Positions 1-8,595 are shown, counted from the first letter of the stretch. The stretch is DNA of 64,000 nt from Wenzhouxiangellaceae bacterium (GCA_007695005.1 REEQ01000061.1:1-64000); one strand, 5' to 3'. The notes: generated from the sequence alone by a model not told the origin. Program-made: numbers and translations.

Positions 1-78
1 GGCTTTCGTCAGCAAGGCAGCGAAATGCCGCTGTAGTCGTTCTACAGCAAGTTTCGATAACGCAGTCTGACGAAAGCC
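1..78. repeat. Nested palindromic element (multi-segment hairpin)
   Basis: GGCTTTCGTCAG (1-12) pairs with CTGACGAAAGCC (67-78). Inner arms are CGAAA (21-25)/TTTCG (52-56) and GCTGTAG (30-36)/CTACAGC (42-48) around a TCGTT loop. Confidence 0.8.
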
Positions 79-118
79 ACACTGCGGCCTGTCATCTTAA
101 AGTCAATTAGTTAGGGGC

Positions 119-207
119 GCCAAGCAGGCCCCGCCTCTTCGTTCTCGCTCTTGCCAATGGAATTACCATTGCCTGCGAGCGACGCCTTGATTCGGGGCCT
201 GCTTGGC
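119..207. repeat. Long nested inverted repeat
   Basis: Perfect 15-bp arms GCCAAGCAGGCCCCG (119-133) and CGGGGCCTGCTTGGC (193-207). Inner arms are TCGCTC (145-150)/GAGCGA (177-182) and CAATGG (155-160)/CCATTG (166-171). Confidence 0.8.
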
Positions 208-288
208 ACCCTGAATGTGATCTACATACCTGCCGGGTTAATAATAGCCACCCGAGGACTGCGACCGAACCCCAAAGTCGGCTGGCCG

Positions 289-648
289 TTACTGTTCTTT
301 TTCGAACTTCTTCATGGATCGGTCAACTTCGCACTGGGCGCGCTGCCTGCCCTGTTTGGTCGGCGTATTCAACGGACTCTTGGCCTGTTGGACAACGTGC
401 GCCAGCTCATGGACAACCAGATTCTGATCGGGGCTTTCAGCCTTGAAATAAACATGGTTGCCGATCGCGAATGCTTCTGCGCCCATGGCGCCGGGCACTG
501 GCGAAGAGGTGTGCACCCGCACCTCGGAAAAGTCCTGCTTGAAAAAGCGCTCCATTTTCTTGCGCGTCTGTTCTGGCAGCGGCCGGCCAGTTCCGCGCTG
601 CTGGGGCTGTTCGAGGGCTTGAGGGGAATTGCTCTTCGTTTCGCTCAT
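289..648 (-). CDS. Stand-alone DUF4157 (eCIS-core) domain protein with HELAH zinc-metallopeptidase-like motif
   Basis: 119 aa ORF with EVRVHTSS...AFAIGNHVYFKAESPDQNLVVHELAHVVQQ, typical of DUF4157. SD AGGAGG lies 6 nt upstream of ATG. A TGGCAG-N17-TATACT promoter candidate sits at 681-709 (-). Confidence 0.85.
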   Translation of the reverse strand: MSETKSNSPQALEQPQQRGTGRPLPEQTRKKMERFFKQDFSEVRVHTSSPVPGAMGAEAFAIGNHVYFKAESPDQNLVVHELAHVVQQAKSPLNTPTKQGRQRAQCEVDRSMKKFEKEQ

Positions 649-737
649 TGCCTGCCTCCTGACTCCAAGACCTGATTCCGAGTATAGACCTGATCATCCG
701 GCCCTGCCATCAGGAGCGGCCTGACGCTTTCGGACCA

Positions 738-1856
738 TTACTCACTGATCGAGAGGACAAGGTCGTCGCGGTGCATGAGGGGGCCGCGGCTGGCTTCGCC
801 CAGCACCTTGGAGATTTCAGCGCTGCTCAAGCCGACGATCTGACGGGCCTGGTCGGCGCCGTAGGCGCTCAAGCCCTGGCCGGCCGGGCCGTCGGGGCCG
901 TGGATGCGGACTAAGTCGCCGCGGGCGAATTCACCGTGAACGGCACGCACACCCGCGGCCAGCAGGCTGGAGCCGCGACCAAGGGCGGCCAGCGCACCGC
1001 TGTCGATTTCGATCCACCCCTGCGGCTGCTGCAGGCTTTTCAGCCACTGCTTGCGCGCGGCCATCGGCTGGCGCGCGGCGTGGAAGGTGGTGTGTCTGGC
1101 ACCGTTGGCCAGCTCACCCACCGGGTCATCGCCGGTGCCGGCCGCCAGTATCACTTCCACGCCAGCTTCCGTGGCAATGCGTGCGGCCTGAAGCTTGCTG
1201 GCCATACCACCGGTGCCAACGCCATCGGAACGGGCAGTGCCGGCCAGGGCCTGGATCTCCGGCGTGATTCCATCAACCGTCTCGATGTGCCGGGCATTTG
1301 CGTTGACCGTGGGGTCAGCCGAATAGAGCCCGTCGACATCGCTGAGCAGCAGCAAATGATCAGCACCCAGCAGCGCGCTGACCCGGGCGGCCAGGCGATC
1401 GTTGTCGCCAAAACGGATTTCCTCGGTGGCAACGGTATCGTTCTCGTTGACCACCGGCACGATGGCGCGCTCGAGCAGGGTTTCCAGCGTGGCCCGGGCA
1501 TTCAGGTAGCGCGGGCGCTGCTCCAGGTCACCCAGGGTAAGCAGAATCTGCGCTGCCTGCCGGCCCTGTGCTGACCAGGCGCTGGCCCAGGCGCCGGCCA
1601 GGTGAATCTGGCCCACAGCGGCAGCGGCTTGCGCCTGGGCCAGCAGGCGTGGTCTGCCCTCCAGGCCCAGCGCCGATCGCCCCAGGGCGATGGCGCCTGA
1701 AGACACGATCACCACCGGCCCCGGCCGCCGGCTTAGCCGCGCAACCAGTTGCTGCATCCAGGCATCGCGCAGGCGATATCGGTCATCGACCAGCAGCGAC
1801 GACCCCACCTTGACCACCAGCAAGCCCTTGCCCAAAACGATCTGATCCAGCGACAT
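738..1856 (-). CDS. proB: Glutamate 5-kinase with PUA domain
   Basis: GLLVVKVGSSLLVDD...VVSSGAIALGR...GTGGMASKLQAARIATEAGV...PUA tail. Start taken at MSLDQIVLGKG. Confidence 0.93.
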   Translation of the reverse strand: MSLDQIVLGKGLLVVKVGSSLLVDDRYRLRDAWMQQLVARLSRRPGPVVIVSSGAIALGRSALGLEGRPRLLAQAQAAAAVGQIHLAGAWASAWSAQGRQAAQILLTLGDLEQRPRYLNARATLETLLERAIVPVVNENDTVATEEIRFGDNDRLAARVSALLGADHLLLLSDVDGLYSADPTVNANARHIETVDGITPEIQALAGTARSDGVGTGGMASKLQAARIATEAGVEVILAAGTGDDPVGELANGARHTTFHAARQPMAARKQWLKSLQQPQGWIEIDSGALAALGRGSSLLAAGVRAVHGEFARGDLVRIHGPDGPAGQGLSAYGADQARQIVGLSSAEISKVLGEASRGPLMHRDDLVLSISE

Positions 1857-1903
1857 GGCGATGACGACGATCCAGCCGGCCCTTGGAAACAAGCCGGCAC
1901 TTT

Positions 1904-1926
1904 AGCGCGCAAAGCACGCAAAGACC
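1904..1926. repeat. CGCAAAG-type repeat fragment
   Basis: GCGCGCAAAGCACGCAAAGACC, two CGCAAAG units upstream of proB. Confidence 0.5.
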
Positions 1927-2224
1927 AGCGGGGTCGACGAACACCGAGGATAGGCCGGGGGATTTCCAGGATGGCGGGGTTCGCCAAAGTTCTAGCCCGG
2001 AGCAGCGCAGGTTGAAGGGCCGGTGCGGTTTGCCGCAGGACAAGCGCCTGTCCGCAAAACGGCCGCGCGTGTCCCTGGGGAGCATATCCATTAGGTCGAC
2101 AATCGGACGGAATGGGCTTTGAGGCTTCCGGGATCACATAGCAAAGGCATTTATCCGGAGAAGCATCCAAAATGGACCCCGGCCGCGTTGGGCCGGGCTA
2201 CGGTCCAAAGAGAAAACCAATCTG

Positions 2225-2278
2225 AACCACCGAAATCACCGAAGTACCTTCGATTCGCTTTCGGTGTCTTCGGTGGTT
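2225..2278. repeat. Imperfect inverted repeat of ACCACCGAAATCACCGAA units
   Basis: AACCACCGAAATCACCGAA (2225-2243) versus TTCGGTGTCTTCGGTGGTT (2260-2278), 17/19 complementary, 12 bp past the stop of the TonB receptor gene. Confidence 0.75.
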
Positions 2279-2289
2279 TCAGAGGGTTT

Positions 2290-4311
2290 TTACCAGGCCC
2301 GGCCCACTTGTACGAAAACACTGCGGCCGGGGCCGGGGAAGTAGCGGTTGTTGCCGAAGGCGAAGTCGGCGCGCTCGGCGTAGCGGCGGTCGAGGATGTT
2401 GCGCACGCGCACGGCGCTTTGCCAGCCGCCGGGCCAGTGGTATTCGACATGGCCGTGCCACAAACGGTGGCCGCCGTAGCTTCGGGTGTTGGCTGCATCG
2501 AGCCAGTAGCTGCCGGTGGATTCGAAGGCCAGCTGGGCCAGCCAGCGCTGCTGCGGGCGCCAGGTCAGGTCAGCCGAGTACAGTCGGCGCGGGGCCGAGG
2601 AAATATCGCGACCATTGATGATGGTCTCGCCGCCAAGCACCCGGTCAAAACGATAGCGATGAATCGCATAAGTGCCGCGCGCGCCCACGCTGAAGCCTTG
2701 TCCCAGTCGATAGCGCATCAATGCCTCGATGCCGCGATGGTCGGTCTTGCCATCAGAGACGTTGAAGCCTTCGGCATCGCGGAAGATGAAGTTGTCCTTG
2801 CGCTGGGCGAAGGCGACCAGTTCCCAGGCCAGGCGCTGGCCACCGCGCAGGCCCAGCTCGATGGCGTCCAGCACTTCCGAATCCAGGTCGGCCACGGTCT
2901 GCCCGCTTTGCAGACGATACAGCTCGGTGGCCTGCGGGGCACGGAAACCGCGGGCAATGCGCAGCCAGCCCTGCCAGTTATCGAACTGGCGGCTCAAGGT
3001 CAGCTCGGGGGCCAGGTTGAAGAAAGTGTCACTTCGGTCTTCAGGCCGAGTGTACAGGCAACCCCCGAAGCCACATTCGCTGCCGTCTTCGGCCAGGTTG
3101 CCGGGGGCCAGGGCGTTGTCGTAGTCGTAGCGAATCCAGTCCAGGTGAGCGCCGGCGCGCAGTTCCCAGTCATTGCCCAGCTGCCAGGTGCCGGCCAGGT
3201 AGCCACCCAGGCGCTGGCCGTCAACCTCGTAGTCGTAGTGTCGTCCTGGCGGGCGGATGCCGGCCACCGGCGGCGGTGCCGAAGCCACGCCGTCCTGCTC
3301 CTGGAACAGAAATCCACGGAACAGCTCGGCATCCAGGCCCCAGTCCAACTCCATGCTGGCCAGCGGCAGGCTGCGATCAAACTGCATGCCCAGCGAGACC
3401 TGGCCATTGCGCTCCAGCGGCTGGCCGGGCAGGAAGTGCTGCAGGAAGCTCATCCGCGAGCGACGGACAAAAAAGCTCAGGCGGTTTTCGGCACCGTGGC
3501 CATCCAGCCAGTCGCCACGACTGTGCAGACGAAGTGCCGTACCTGTTCGAAACGCCTCAGGATTGACGTTGGCCCGGCGCGCCTCGGCATTGCGATAGCT
3601 GTTTTCACCGACAATGAAGCCGGCCGTATCCTGATCCAGCCGGGCGGCAGCCAGGGTCGTACGCCACTGTCCACGCGCGGTGGGCTGGACATGATTCAAG
3701 GTGATGAACTGATGGTCGTAGCCCTCATCGATGCGGAAACTGCCGGCATCGACCAGGTTGACATCAATGCCCAGTGCGCCTTCGCCCAGTTCGGTGGTCA
3801 GGGCCAGATCCAGGCGTCGGTAATCATCGCTGCCGACTTCCAGCCGGGCCTGGTTGGCCGGCGCATAAAGCGGGGAGCGGGTGCGTACATCGATCACACC
3901 GTGCAGACCGCCGGAGGCGTGGCCCAGGCCGCCGGGCCCGCGCAGCACACTGACCGAGTCGGCCTGCAGCAGGTTGATCTCGAAAAAGCCGTTGACATTG
4001 CAAAAGCCCGGCGGGCGCACCGGCACGCCGTCTTCCAGCACCAGCAAGGCACCGCAACCACCGGCACCGGCCAGCAGCGGCGAGCGCACCGCGCTCAAGT
4101 GCTCCTGGCCGGAGCCGCGCGTCACCCAGGATCCGGGCAGGCGGGCAAACAACTCGGATGGATGGGAAGGCCGGATCGTTTCGATTTCCTGCGCGACGAG
4201 CTCGGCCGTGGCCTGGGGCTGGGCAGGGTCGATATCGCGTGCGCGCACTTCAATCCTGGGCAGGTCTTCGGACTGGGCGAGCACGGCCAGGGCGATCAGG
4301 GCATCAAGCAT
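2290..4311 (-). CDS. TonB-dependent outer membrane receptor
   Basis: Plug motif SVSVLRGPGGLGHASGGLHGVIDV, beta-barrel composition, C-terminal aromatic (W). Confidence 0.88.
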   Translation of the reverse strand: MLDALIALAVLAQSEDLPRIEVRARDIDPAQPQATAELVAQEIETIRPSHPSELFARLPGSWVTRGSGQEHLSAVRSPLLAGAGGCGALLVLEDGVPVRPPGFCNVNGFFEINLLQADSVSVLRGPGGLGHASGGLHGVIDVRTRSPLYAPANQARLEVGSDDYRRLDLALTTELGEGALGIDVNLVDAGSFRIDEGYDHQFITLNHVQPTARGQWRTTLAAARLDQDTAGFIVGENSYRNAEARRANVNPEAFRTGTALRLHSRGDWLDGHGAENRLSFFVRRSRMSFLQHFLPGQPLERNGQVSLGMQFDRSLPLASMELDWGLDAELFRGFLFQEQDGVASAPPPVAGIRPPGRHYDYEVDGQRLGGYLAGTWQLGNDWELRAGAHLDWIRYDYDNALAPGNLAEDGSECGFGGCLYTRPEDRSDTFFNLAPELTLSRQFDNWQGWLRIARGFRAPQATELYRLQSGQTVADLDSEVLDAIELGLRGGQRLAWELVAFAQRKDNFIFRDAEGFNVSDGKTDHRGIEALMRYRLGQGFSVGARGTYAIHRYRFDRVLGGETIINGRDISSAPRRLYSADLTWRPQQRWLAQLAFESTGSYWLDAANTRSYGGHRLWHGHVEYHWPGGWQSAVRVRNILDRRYAERADFAFGNNRYFPGPGRSVFVQVGRAW

Positions 4312-4319
4312 GGTCTAAA

Positions 4320-5615
4320 TCAAGGAGTTTGTTCGAGTCGGCGCAGGCGCGCAAGGACGACAAAGGTAACCGCGCCACCCAAGGTCAGCGTGAAGGGAAA
4401 CAGCAGCACCCAGCGCCCCAGGCCGGCTGAATGCGCTTCCAGCAATTGGTAGACCAGCACACCGGCCAGGGGCGCCAGCAGGCCGCGGATGCCGGTCAGG
4501 GTAACGTGGATGCCCATGTACAGGGTCGACTGATCGTCGCTGGCAAAGTCGTTGTGGCCAAGGTTCCAGCCCAGTTTGCCACCGGCAAAGGCGACACCCA
4601 TGGCCAGAGCACCGATCCAGAACAGGGCATTCAGGGCACTGATCGAGGCGGCCGTAAACAGGCCCAGGGCCAGCACGAACATCCAGGCCTGGCGGGCACG
4701 GTAGTCGAGGATGTGCACCGCATCCAGACGCCGGGCCCAGATCGGGGTGAAGATCGCCAGGGTGACCAGCGGCAGCGTGGTGGTGATCAGCACCTGTTCG
4801 AAACGCGAAAAGCCGAACTGCTCGCTGAGCAGGATGACGAGCAGGGCAATCACCATCAGGTTGCCGGAGCCGAAGGCGAACATGGTCAGCATGTAGCGCC
4901 GGTACCAGCGATCCTTGACAAGGATGCGGAGACTGGCACGCAGCTGACCGCCCTGACGCTCTATGCGCTGGACTTGTTCGCTGCGGCGCAGGCGCGCGCC
5001 ATAGCGTATCCGGGTGCGCTGGTAGGCCCAGGCAGCGACCAGGCCCAGGGCCCCGGCGAGCGGAAAGACCAGTCGCCAGGAATCCGACCACCAGGACAGG
5101 GCCACGCCAATGCCGGCGGCGGTAATGGCGATGATCACCGAGTAGATCACCGTGATCCGTCCGGTGATGCGAGCCCGGACATGGCGCGGGAAGTTGGCCC
5201 GCCAGATTGCAGCACGCAAGGTAATGACACCTGCCCAGGCCAGGCGCGCCAGGATCATGGCGATGGTGATCAGCACGAGGCCCAGGGTATTCATCGGCGC
5301 CAGCGCCATCAGCATCAGAAACAGCGCGGTCAGCGTCATCAAACCCGAGACCCATGCCGTCTTGTCGCGCCCCTCGGCCATGCCTGACAACCACAGCGAG
5401 GCCATGTTGGCCGCTGCCGGCGCGCCGGCAACCAGGGCCACGCACAGATTGACCCAGGCCGGCTCGGCGACCGCATCGAACTGGTTCTTCACCACCACGC
5501 CCACGACCCCGCCTTCCAGCGCGCCCAGCGCCACCGCCATGGTGGCGTTGGCGTTGATTTCCCGAGGCATCAGGGTGCGGGCGACGTAGGGCAGATCGGA
5601 AGAGCGCGTTGGCAT
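4320..5615 (-). CDS. MFS-type transporter
   Basis: About 12 hydrophobic segments, 431 aa, MFS-like loop composition. Confidence 0.8.
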   Translation of the reverse strand: MPTRSSDLPYVARTLMPREINANATMAVALGALEGGVVGVVVKNQFDAVAEPAWVNLCVALVAGAPAAANMASLWLSGMAEGRDKTAWVSGLMTLTALFLMLMALAPMNTLGLVLITIAMILARLAWAGVITLRAAIWRANFPRHVRARITGRITVIYSVIIAITAAGIGVALSWWSDSWRLVFPLAGALGLVAAWAYQRTRIRYGARLRRSEQVQRIERQGGQLRASLRILVKDRWYRRYMLTMFAFGSGNLMVIALLVILLSEQFGFSRFEQVLITTTLPLVTLAIFTPIWARRLDAVHILDYRARQAWMFVLALGLFTAASISALNALFWIGALAMGVAFAGGKLGWNLGHNDFASDDQSTLYMGIHVTLTGIRGLLAPLAGVLVYQLLEAHSAGLGRWVLLFPFTLTLGGAVTFVVLARLRRLEQTP

Positions 5616-5664
5616 GGATCAATTGTAGGGCCGATCAGCCCGCTGGCTGCGATAGAATCCGCGG

Positions 5665-6135
5665 ATGGTAGAGCAACGCATGGAACGTGAGTGGCTCAGC
5701 AGCGTGTTGACCGGGACCATCCCGCTGGGTCAGGCCATGGGCCTGGAAATCACCCGCCTGGATGACTCGGGAATCAGCCTTGGCTTGCCGCTGGCGCCGA
5801 ATGTCAACGACAAGGGCACGGCCTTCGGCGGGGCCATGGCCAGCGCCATGATCCTGGCCGGCTGGTCGCTGCCGCGTTTGTTGCTTCGTCGAGCCGGTAT
5901 TTCGGCCGACCTTGTCATCGGCCGTTGTGAATTGCGTTTTCTGGAGCCGGTGGGGGCAGCCTTCCAGGTCCACTGCAACTGGCCCGAAGCGGATCAATGC
6001 CAGCAGTTTCTGGTCGAACTCACCAGTCACGGTCGCGGACGTCTCGACCTGACGCCCTGGGTAGAGCATGAGGATCGCGAGGCGGCAACACTGTCTGCGC
6101 GTTATACCGCCCTGGCCAAATCCACGTCCACTTGA
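5665..6135 (+). CDS. YiiD C-terminal-like thioesterase (hotdog fold) domain protein
   Basis: NVNDKGTAFGGAMASAMILAGWSL...ELRFLEPV, typical of YiiD_C thioesterase-like proteins. Confidence 0.75.
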   Translation: MVEQRMEREWLSSVLTGTIPLGQAMGLEITRLDDSGISLGLPLAPNVNDKGTAFGGAMASAMILAGWSLPRLLLRRAGISADLVIGRCELRFLEPVGAAFQVHCNWPEADQCQQFLVELTSHGRGRLDLTPWVEHEDREAATLSARYTALAKSTST

Positions 6136-6147
6136 GGAGTTCGCCCT

Positions 6148-6558
6148 ATGATCGTACGTTCCAGCATTTTCATCATGGCCCTGCTGATGCTGGCTGCCTG
6201 TGGCGGGGATCGCACCAGCCGCGAGCGGCAAGAAGCATTGGATGGCTGGGAGCACCGGGTGCGCTGGAGTGTCTACGACTCCCTGGTCGACTTCATTCAC
6301 CCCGAGTGGCTGGAGGAAAACCCGATCAGCGAGCTTGATCTGGAGCGCCTGCATCAGTTCCGGATCACCGAGTACCGGGTACGGGCGATCCTGGCGCACC
6401 CTGACGGCGAAGGGCTGGACCGACGCACCCGGATTCGCATGGTCAACATTCATACCCAGCGCGAGCGAATTATCGACCACACCGAAGTCTGGCGCTATGA
6501 TGAAGACCTGAAGCGCTGGCTGCTGCACTCCGGTTTGCCAGACCCGCGCCGATACTGA
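6148..6558 (+). CDS. Small hypothetical lipoprotein
   Basis: N-terminal signal with lipobox LMLAACGGD; 136 aa. Confidence 0.75.
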   Translation: MIVRSSIFIMALLMLAACGGDRTSRERQEALDGWEHRVRWSVYDSLVDFIHPEWLEENPISELDLERLHQFRITEYRVRAILAHPDGEGLDRRTRIRMVNIHTQRERIIDHTEVWRYDEDLKRWLLHSGLPDPRRY

Positions 6559-6598
6559 GCAGGATCCGTTTACCGCCACATGTAGACAGGACAAGCCA

Positions 6599-7240
6599 AT
6601 GCGAACCATCGCCGTGATCAACGCCAAAGGAGGCTGTGGCAAGTCGACCATTGCCACCAGCCTTGCAGCCGCGCTGGCCTGGGAAGGTCACAGCGTTGCG
6701 CTCGGTGATATGGACCCCCAGCAATCGACCAATGACTGGCTGGGCTTGCGCGGCGAAGATGCACCCGAAATTCTCGCCGTCAATCGCCAGGGTGGGCCGC
6801 TGCGGGCACCGAGCGAGGCCGATACCCTGATCCTCGACACCCCGGCCGGCCTGCACGGTACCGAGCTGGGCCATGTGCTGCGCCGGGCCGAGACCATACT
6901 GGTACCGATACTGCCATCGCCGGTGGACATGCGCGCGGCCTGGCGCTGGCTCAATCACTTGGCCGAGCTCAAACCGGTTGTGCAGAAGGAAACCGTGGTC
7001 GGCTTGATCGCCAACCGGGTGCGCCCGCACACCATCATCTACCGTGAACTGACCGGTTTCCTGAACGAGTTCCGCTTTCCGGTCATTGGCCAGCTGCGTG
7101 ACTCAATGAACTACGTCCGCGCCTTTGAACGCGGCCTGGCCGTATCCGACCTGCCGCCCTATCAGGCCTGGCAGGACTGGGAAGAGTGGGAGCCGATTCT
7201 GGCCTGGATCCGGAGCCGCCGCTCGCGGGGAAAGGCCTGA
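6599..7240 (+). CDS. Orphan ParA-family ATPase
   Basis: Deviant Walker A KGGCGKST, DMDPQQS, LILDTPAG. No parB adjacent. Confidence 0.88.
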   Translation: MRTIAVINAKGGCGKSTIATSLAAALAWEGHSVALGDMDPQQSTNDWLGLRGEDAPEILAVNRQGGPLRAPSEADTLILDTPAGLHGTELGHVLRRAETILVPILPSPVDMRAAWRWLNHLAELKPVVQKETVVGLIANRVRPHTIIYRELTGFLNEFRFPVIGQLRDSMNYVRAFERGLAVSDLPPYQAWQDWEEWEPILAWIRSRRSRGKA

Positions 7241-7520
7241 CGGACCTGTTGGCGGGCGCACTGTTCCGACTGGCAGGTTCGACCACCAAGCACCAAGCCT
7301 GATCGCTTGACAGCAAAACGCTCGGGATCGCGGCGGCAAGACCATTCGGTAACTTCCACGTCATCACCGACTGACAGTATTGCGCAAGTGCAGCGCCTTG
7401 GCCTGCAGGCTCAGGCACGGCTGTTGAGCGGCAAGCAAACAGTCTGCCGGGTCGGAAGGGCCGGGAATGCTTGCGACATTTCCCTGGCCGATCAAGCATA
7501 CGGGTCATTGCGAGCAGCTC

Positions 7521-7602
7521 ATGAACTCATCCCGCGAACCGGCTGCCGCCCCCCTGCGGGTAATGCTCGGCGCAGCCGCCATCGTCGTTATCGCTGCCAG
7601 CA
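7521..7602 (+). pseudogene. Truncated N-terminus of a membrane protein (AI-2E-transporter-like), interrupted by a repeat element
   Basis: MNSSREPAAAPLRVMLGAAAIVVIAAS then runs directly into the palindromic repeat; the downstream translation is non-membrane and low-quality. Confidence 0.4.
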
Positions 7603-7603
7603 T

Positions 7604-7741
7604 TATTAACCCGGCAACGAAATACCTGCGGTATTCGTTGCACGGCTTTTGCGGCACATGTCCGCAAAAGCCTTCGCTGCGCGGTCCCGGCCGTTCCGGC
7701 CGGGCATTAACGCGGCAATCTATTTGATTGCCGCGTTAATA
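7604..7741. mobile_element. MITE-like element with 14-bp TIRs and four internal or terminal hairpins
   Basis: TATTAACCCGGCAA (7604-7617) and TTGCCGCGTTAATA (7728-7741) match 13/14 as inverted repeats. Hairpins at 7616-7639, 7644-7672, 7686-7704 and 7706-7740 (14-bp perfect stem). Confidence 0.6.
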
Positions 7742-8583
7742 GGTGCCCCGTCCAGGGCGAGATTATCGATCAGACGGGCGGGCCCCAGAACAGCGGCAGC
7801 CAACAGCCGCTGTGGTCGCCCGGGCTGCGGCGCTCCCAGATCCTCGGCGCTGCGCCAGGCCAGGTACTGGGGCGTGAATCCATGCTGCTCCAGCCGCTGC
7901 CAGGCCCGGTCCCGCACCGCTGGCCAGTCCTCCCCGGCGGCCAGCGCAGCAGACATGTCCATCAGACTGGCGTATAGCTGCGGCGCTGCCACACGCTGCT
8001 CCTCGTTCAGATACTGATTGCGCGAGCTCATTGCCAAACCATCCGCTTCGCGCCGGGTGGGCCAGGCTTGTATCTCGATGGCCAGGGCCAGGTCTTGCAC
8101 CAGTCGCTTAATGATCAGCAACTGCTGAAAATCCTTTTCACCGAACACCGCCAGCTGCGGTCGGACCTGCTGAAACAGGCGCAGCACGACATTGGCCACA
8201 CCATCGAAGTGGCCTGGGCGATGCTCACCGCAAAGGACACAGCTCAGGGCCGGCGGTGCCAGCAAGGAAAAACCCGGACTCAGCGGGTACATGGTCTCCA
8301 CATCAGGTGTCCAGACCAGATCGCAACTGGCGGCGCCGAGCTTTTCAAGGTCCGCAGCCCGGGTTCGGGGGTAGCGCTGATAGTCTTCGCCTGGCCCGAA
8401 CTGGGTCGGATTGACGAACAAGCTGACCACGACCCGATCGCAGCGCCTGGCAGCGGCTCTGACCAGGTCGAGATGACCCTCGTGGAGATTACCCATGGTC
8501 GGCACCAGGCCGATGCGCTCATTGCGCGCACGCCAGTGCCCGAGCACGGCTCGCATCCGGTCCAGACTGCTGATAACGTGCAT
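7720..8583 (-). CDS. panC: Pantoate--beta-alanine ligase
   Basis: VPTMGNLHEGHLDLVRAAARRCDRVVVSLFVNPTQFGPGEDYQRYPRT...VFGEKDFQQL. Confidence 0.95.
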   Translation of the reverse strand: MHVISSLDRMRAVLGHWRARNERIGLVPTMGNLHEGHLDLVRAAARRCDRVVVSLFVNPTQFGPGEDYQRYPRTRAADLEKLGAASCDLVWTPDVETMYPLSPGFSLLAPPALSCVLCGEHRPGHFDGVANVVLRLFQQVRPQLAVFGEKDFQQLLIIKRLVQDLALAIEIQAWPTRREADGLAMSSRNQYLNEEQRVAAPQLYASLMDMSAALAAGEDWPAVRDRAWQRLEQHGFTPQYLAWRSAEDLGAPQPGRPQRLLAAAVLGPARLIDNLALDGAPINAAIK

Positions 8584-8595
8584 CAGCTGCCCCGA

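Noticed and set aside
1-120. Integron attC site near AATTAGTTAGGGG
   Set aside because: GTTAGGGG does not fit GTTRRRY, and no matching RYYYAAC partner was found at attC spacing, so not called attC despite the hairpin content.
2119-4452. 777-aa + strand ORF opposite the TonB-dependent receptor
   Set aside because: Shadow ORF caused by high GC; the - strand reading has clear TonB receptor plug and barrel features.
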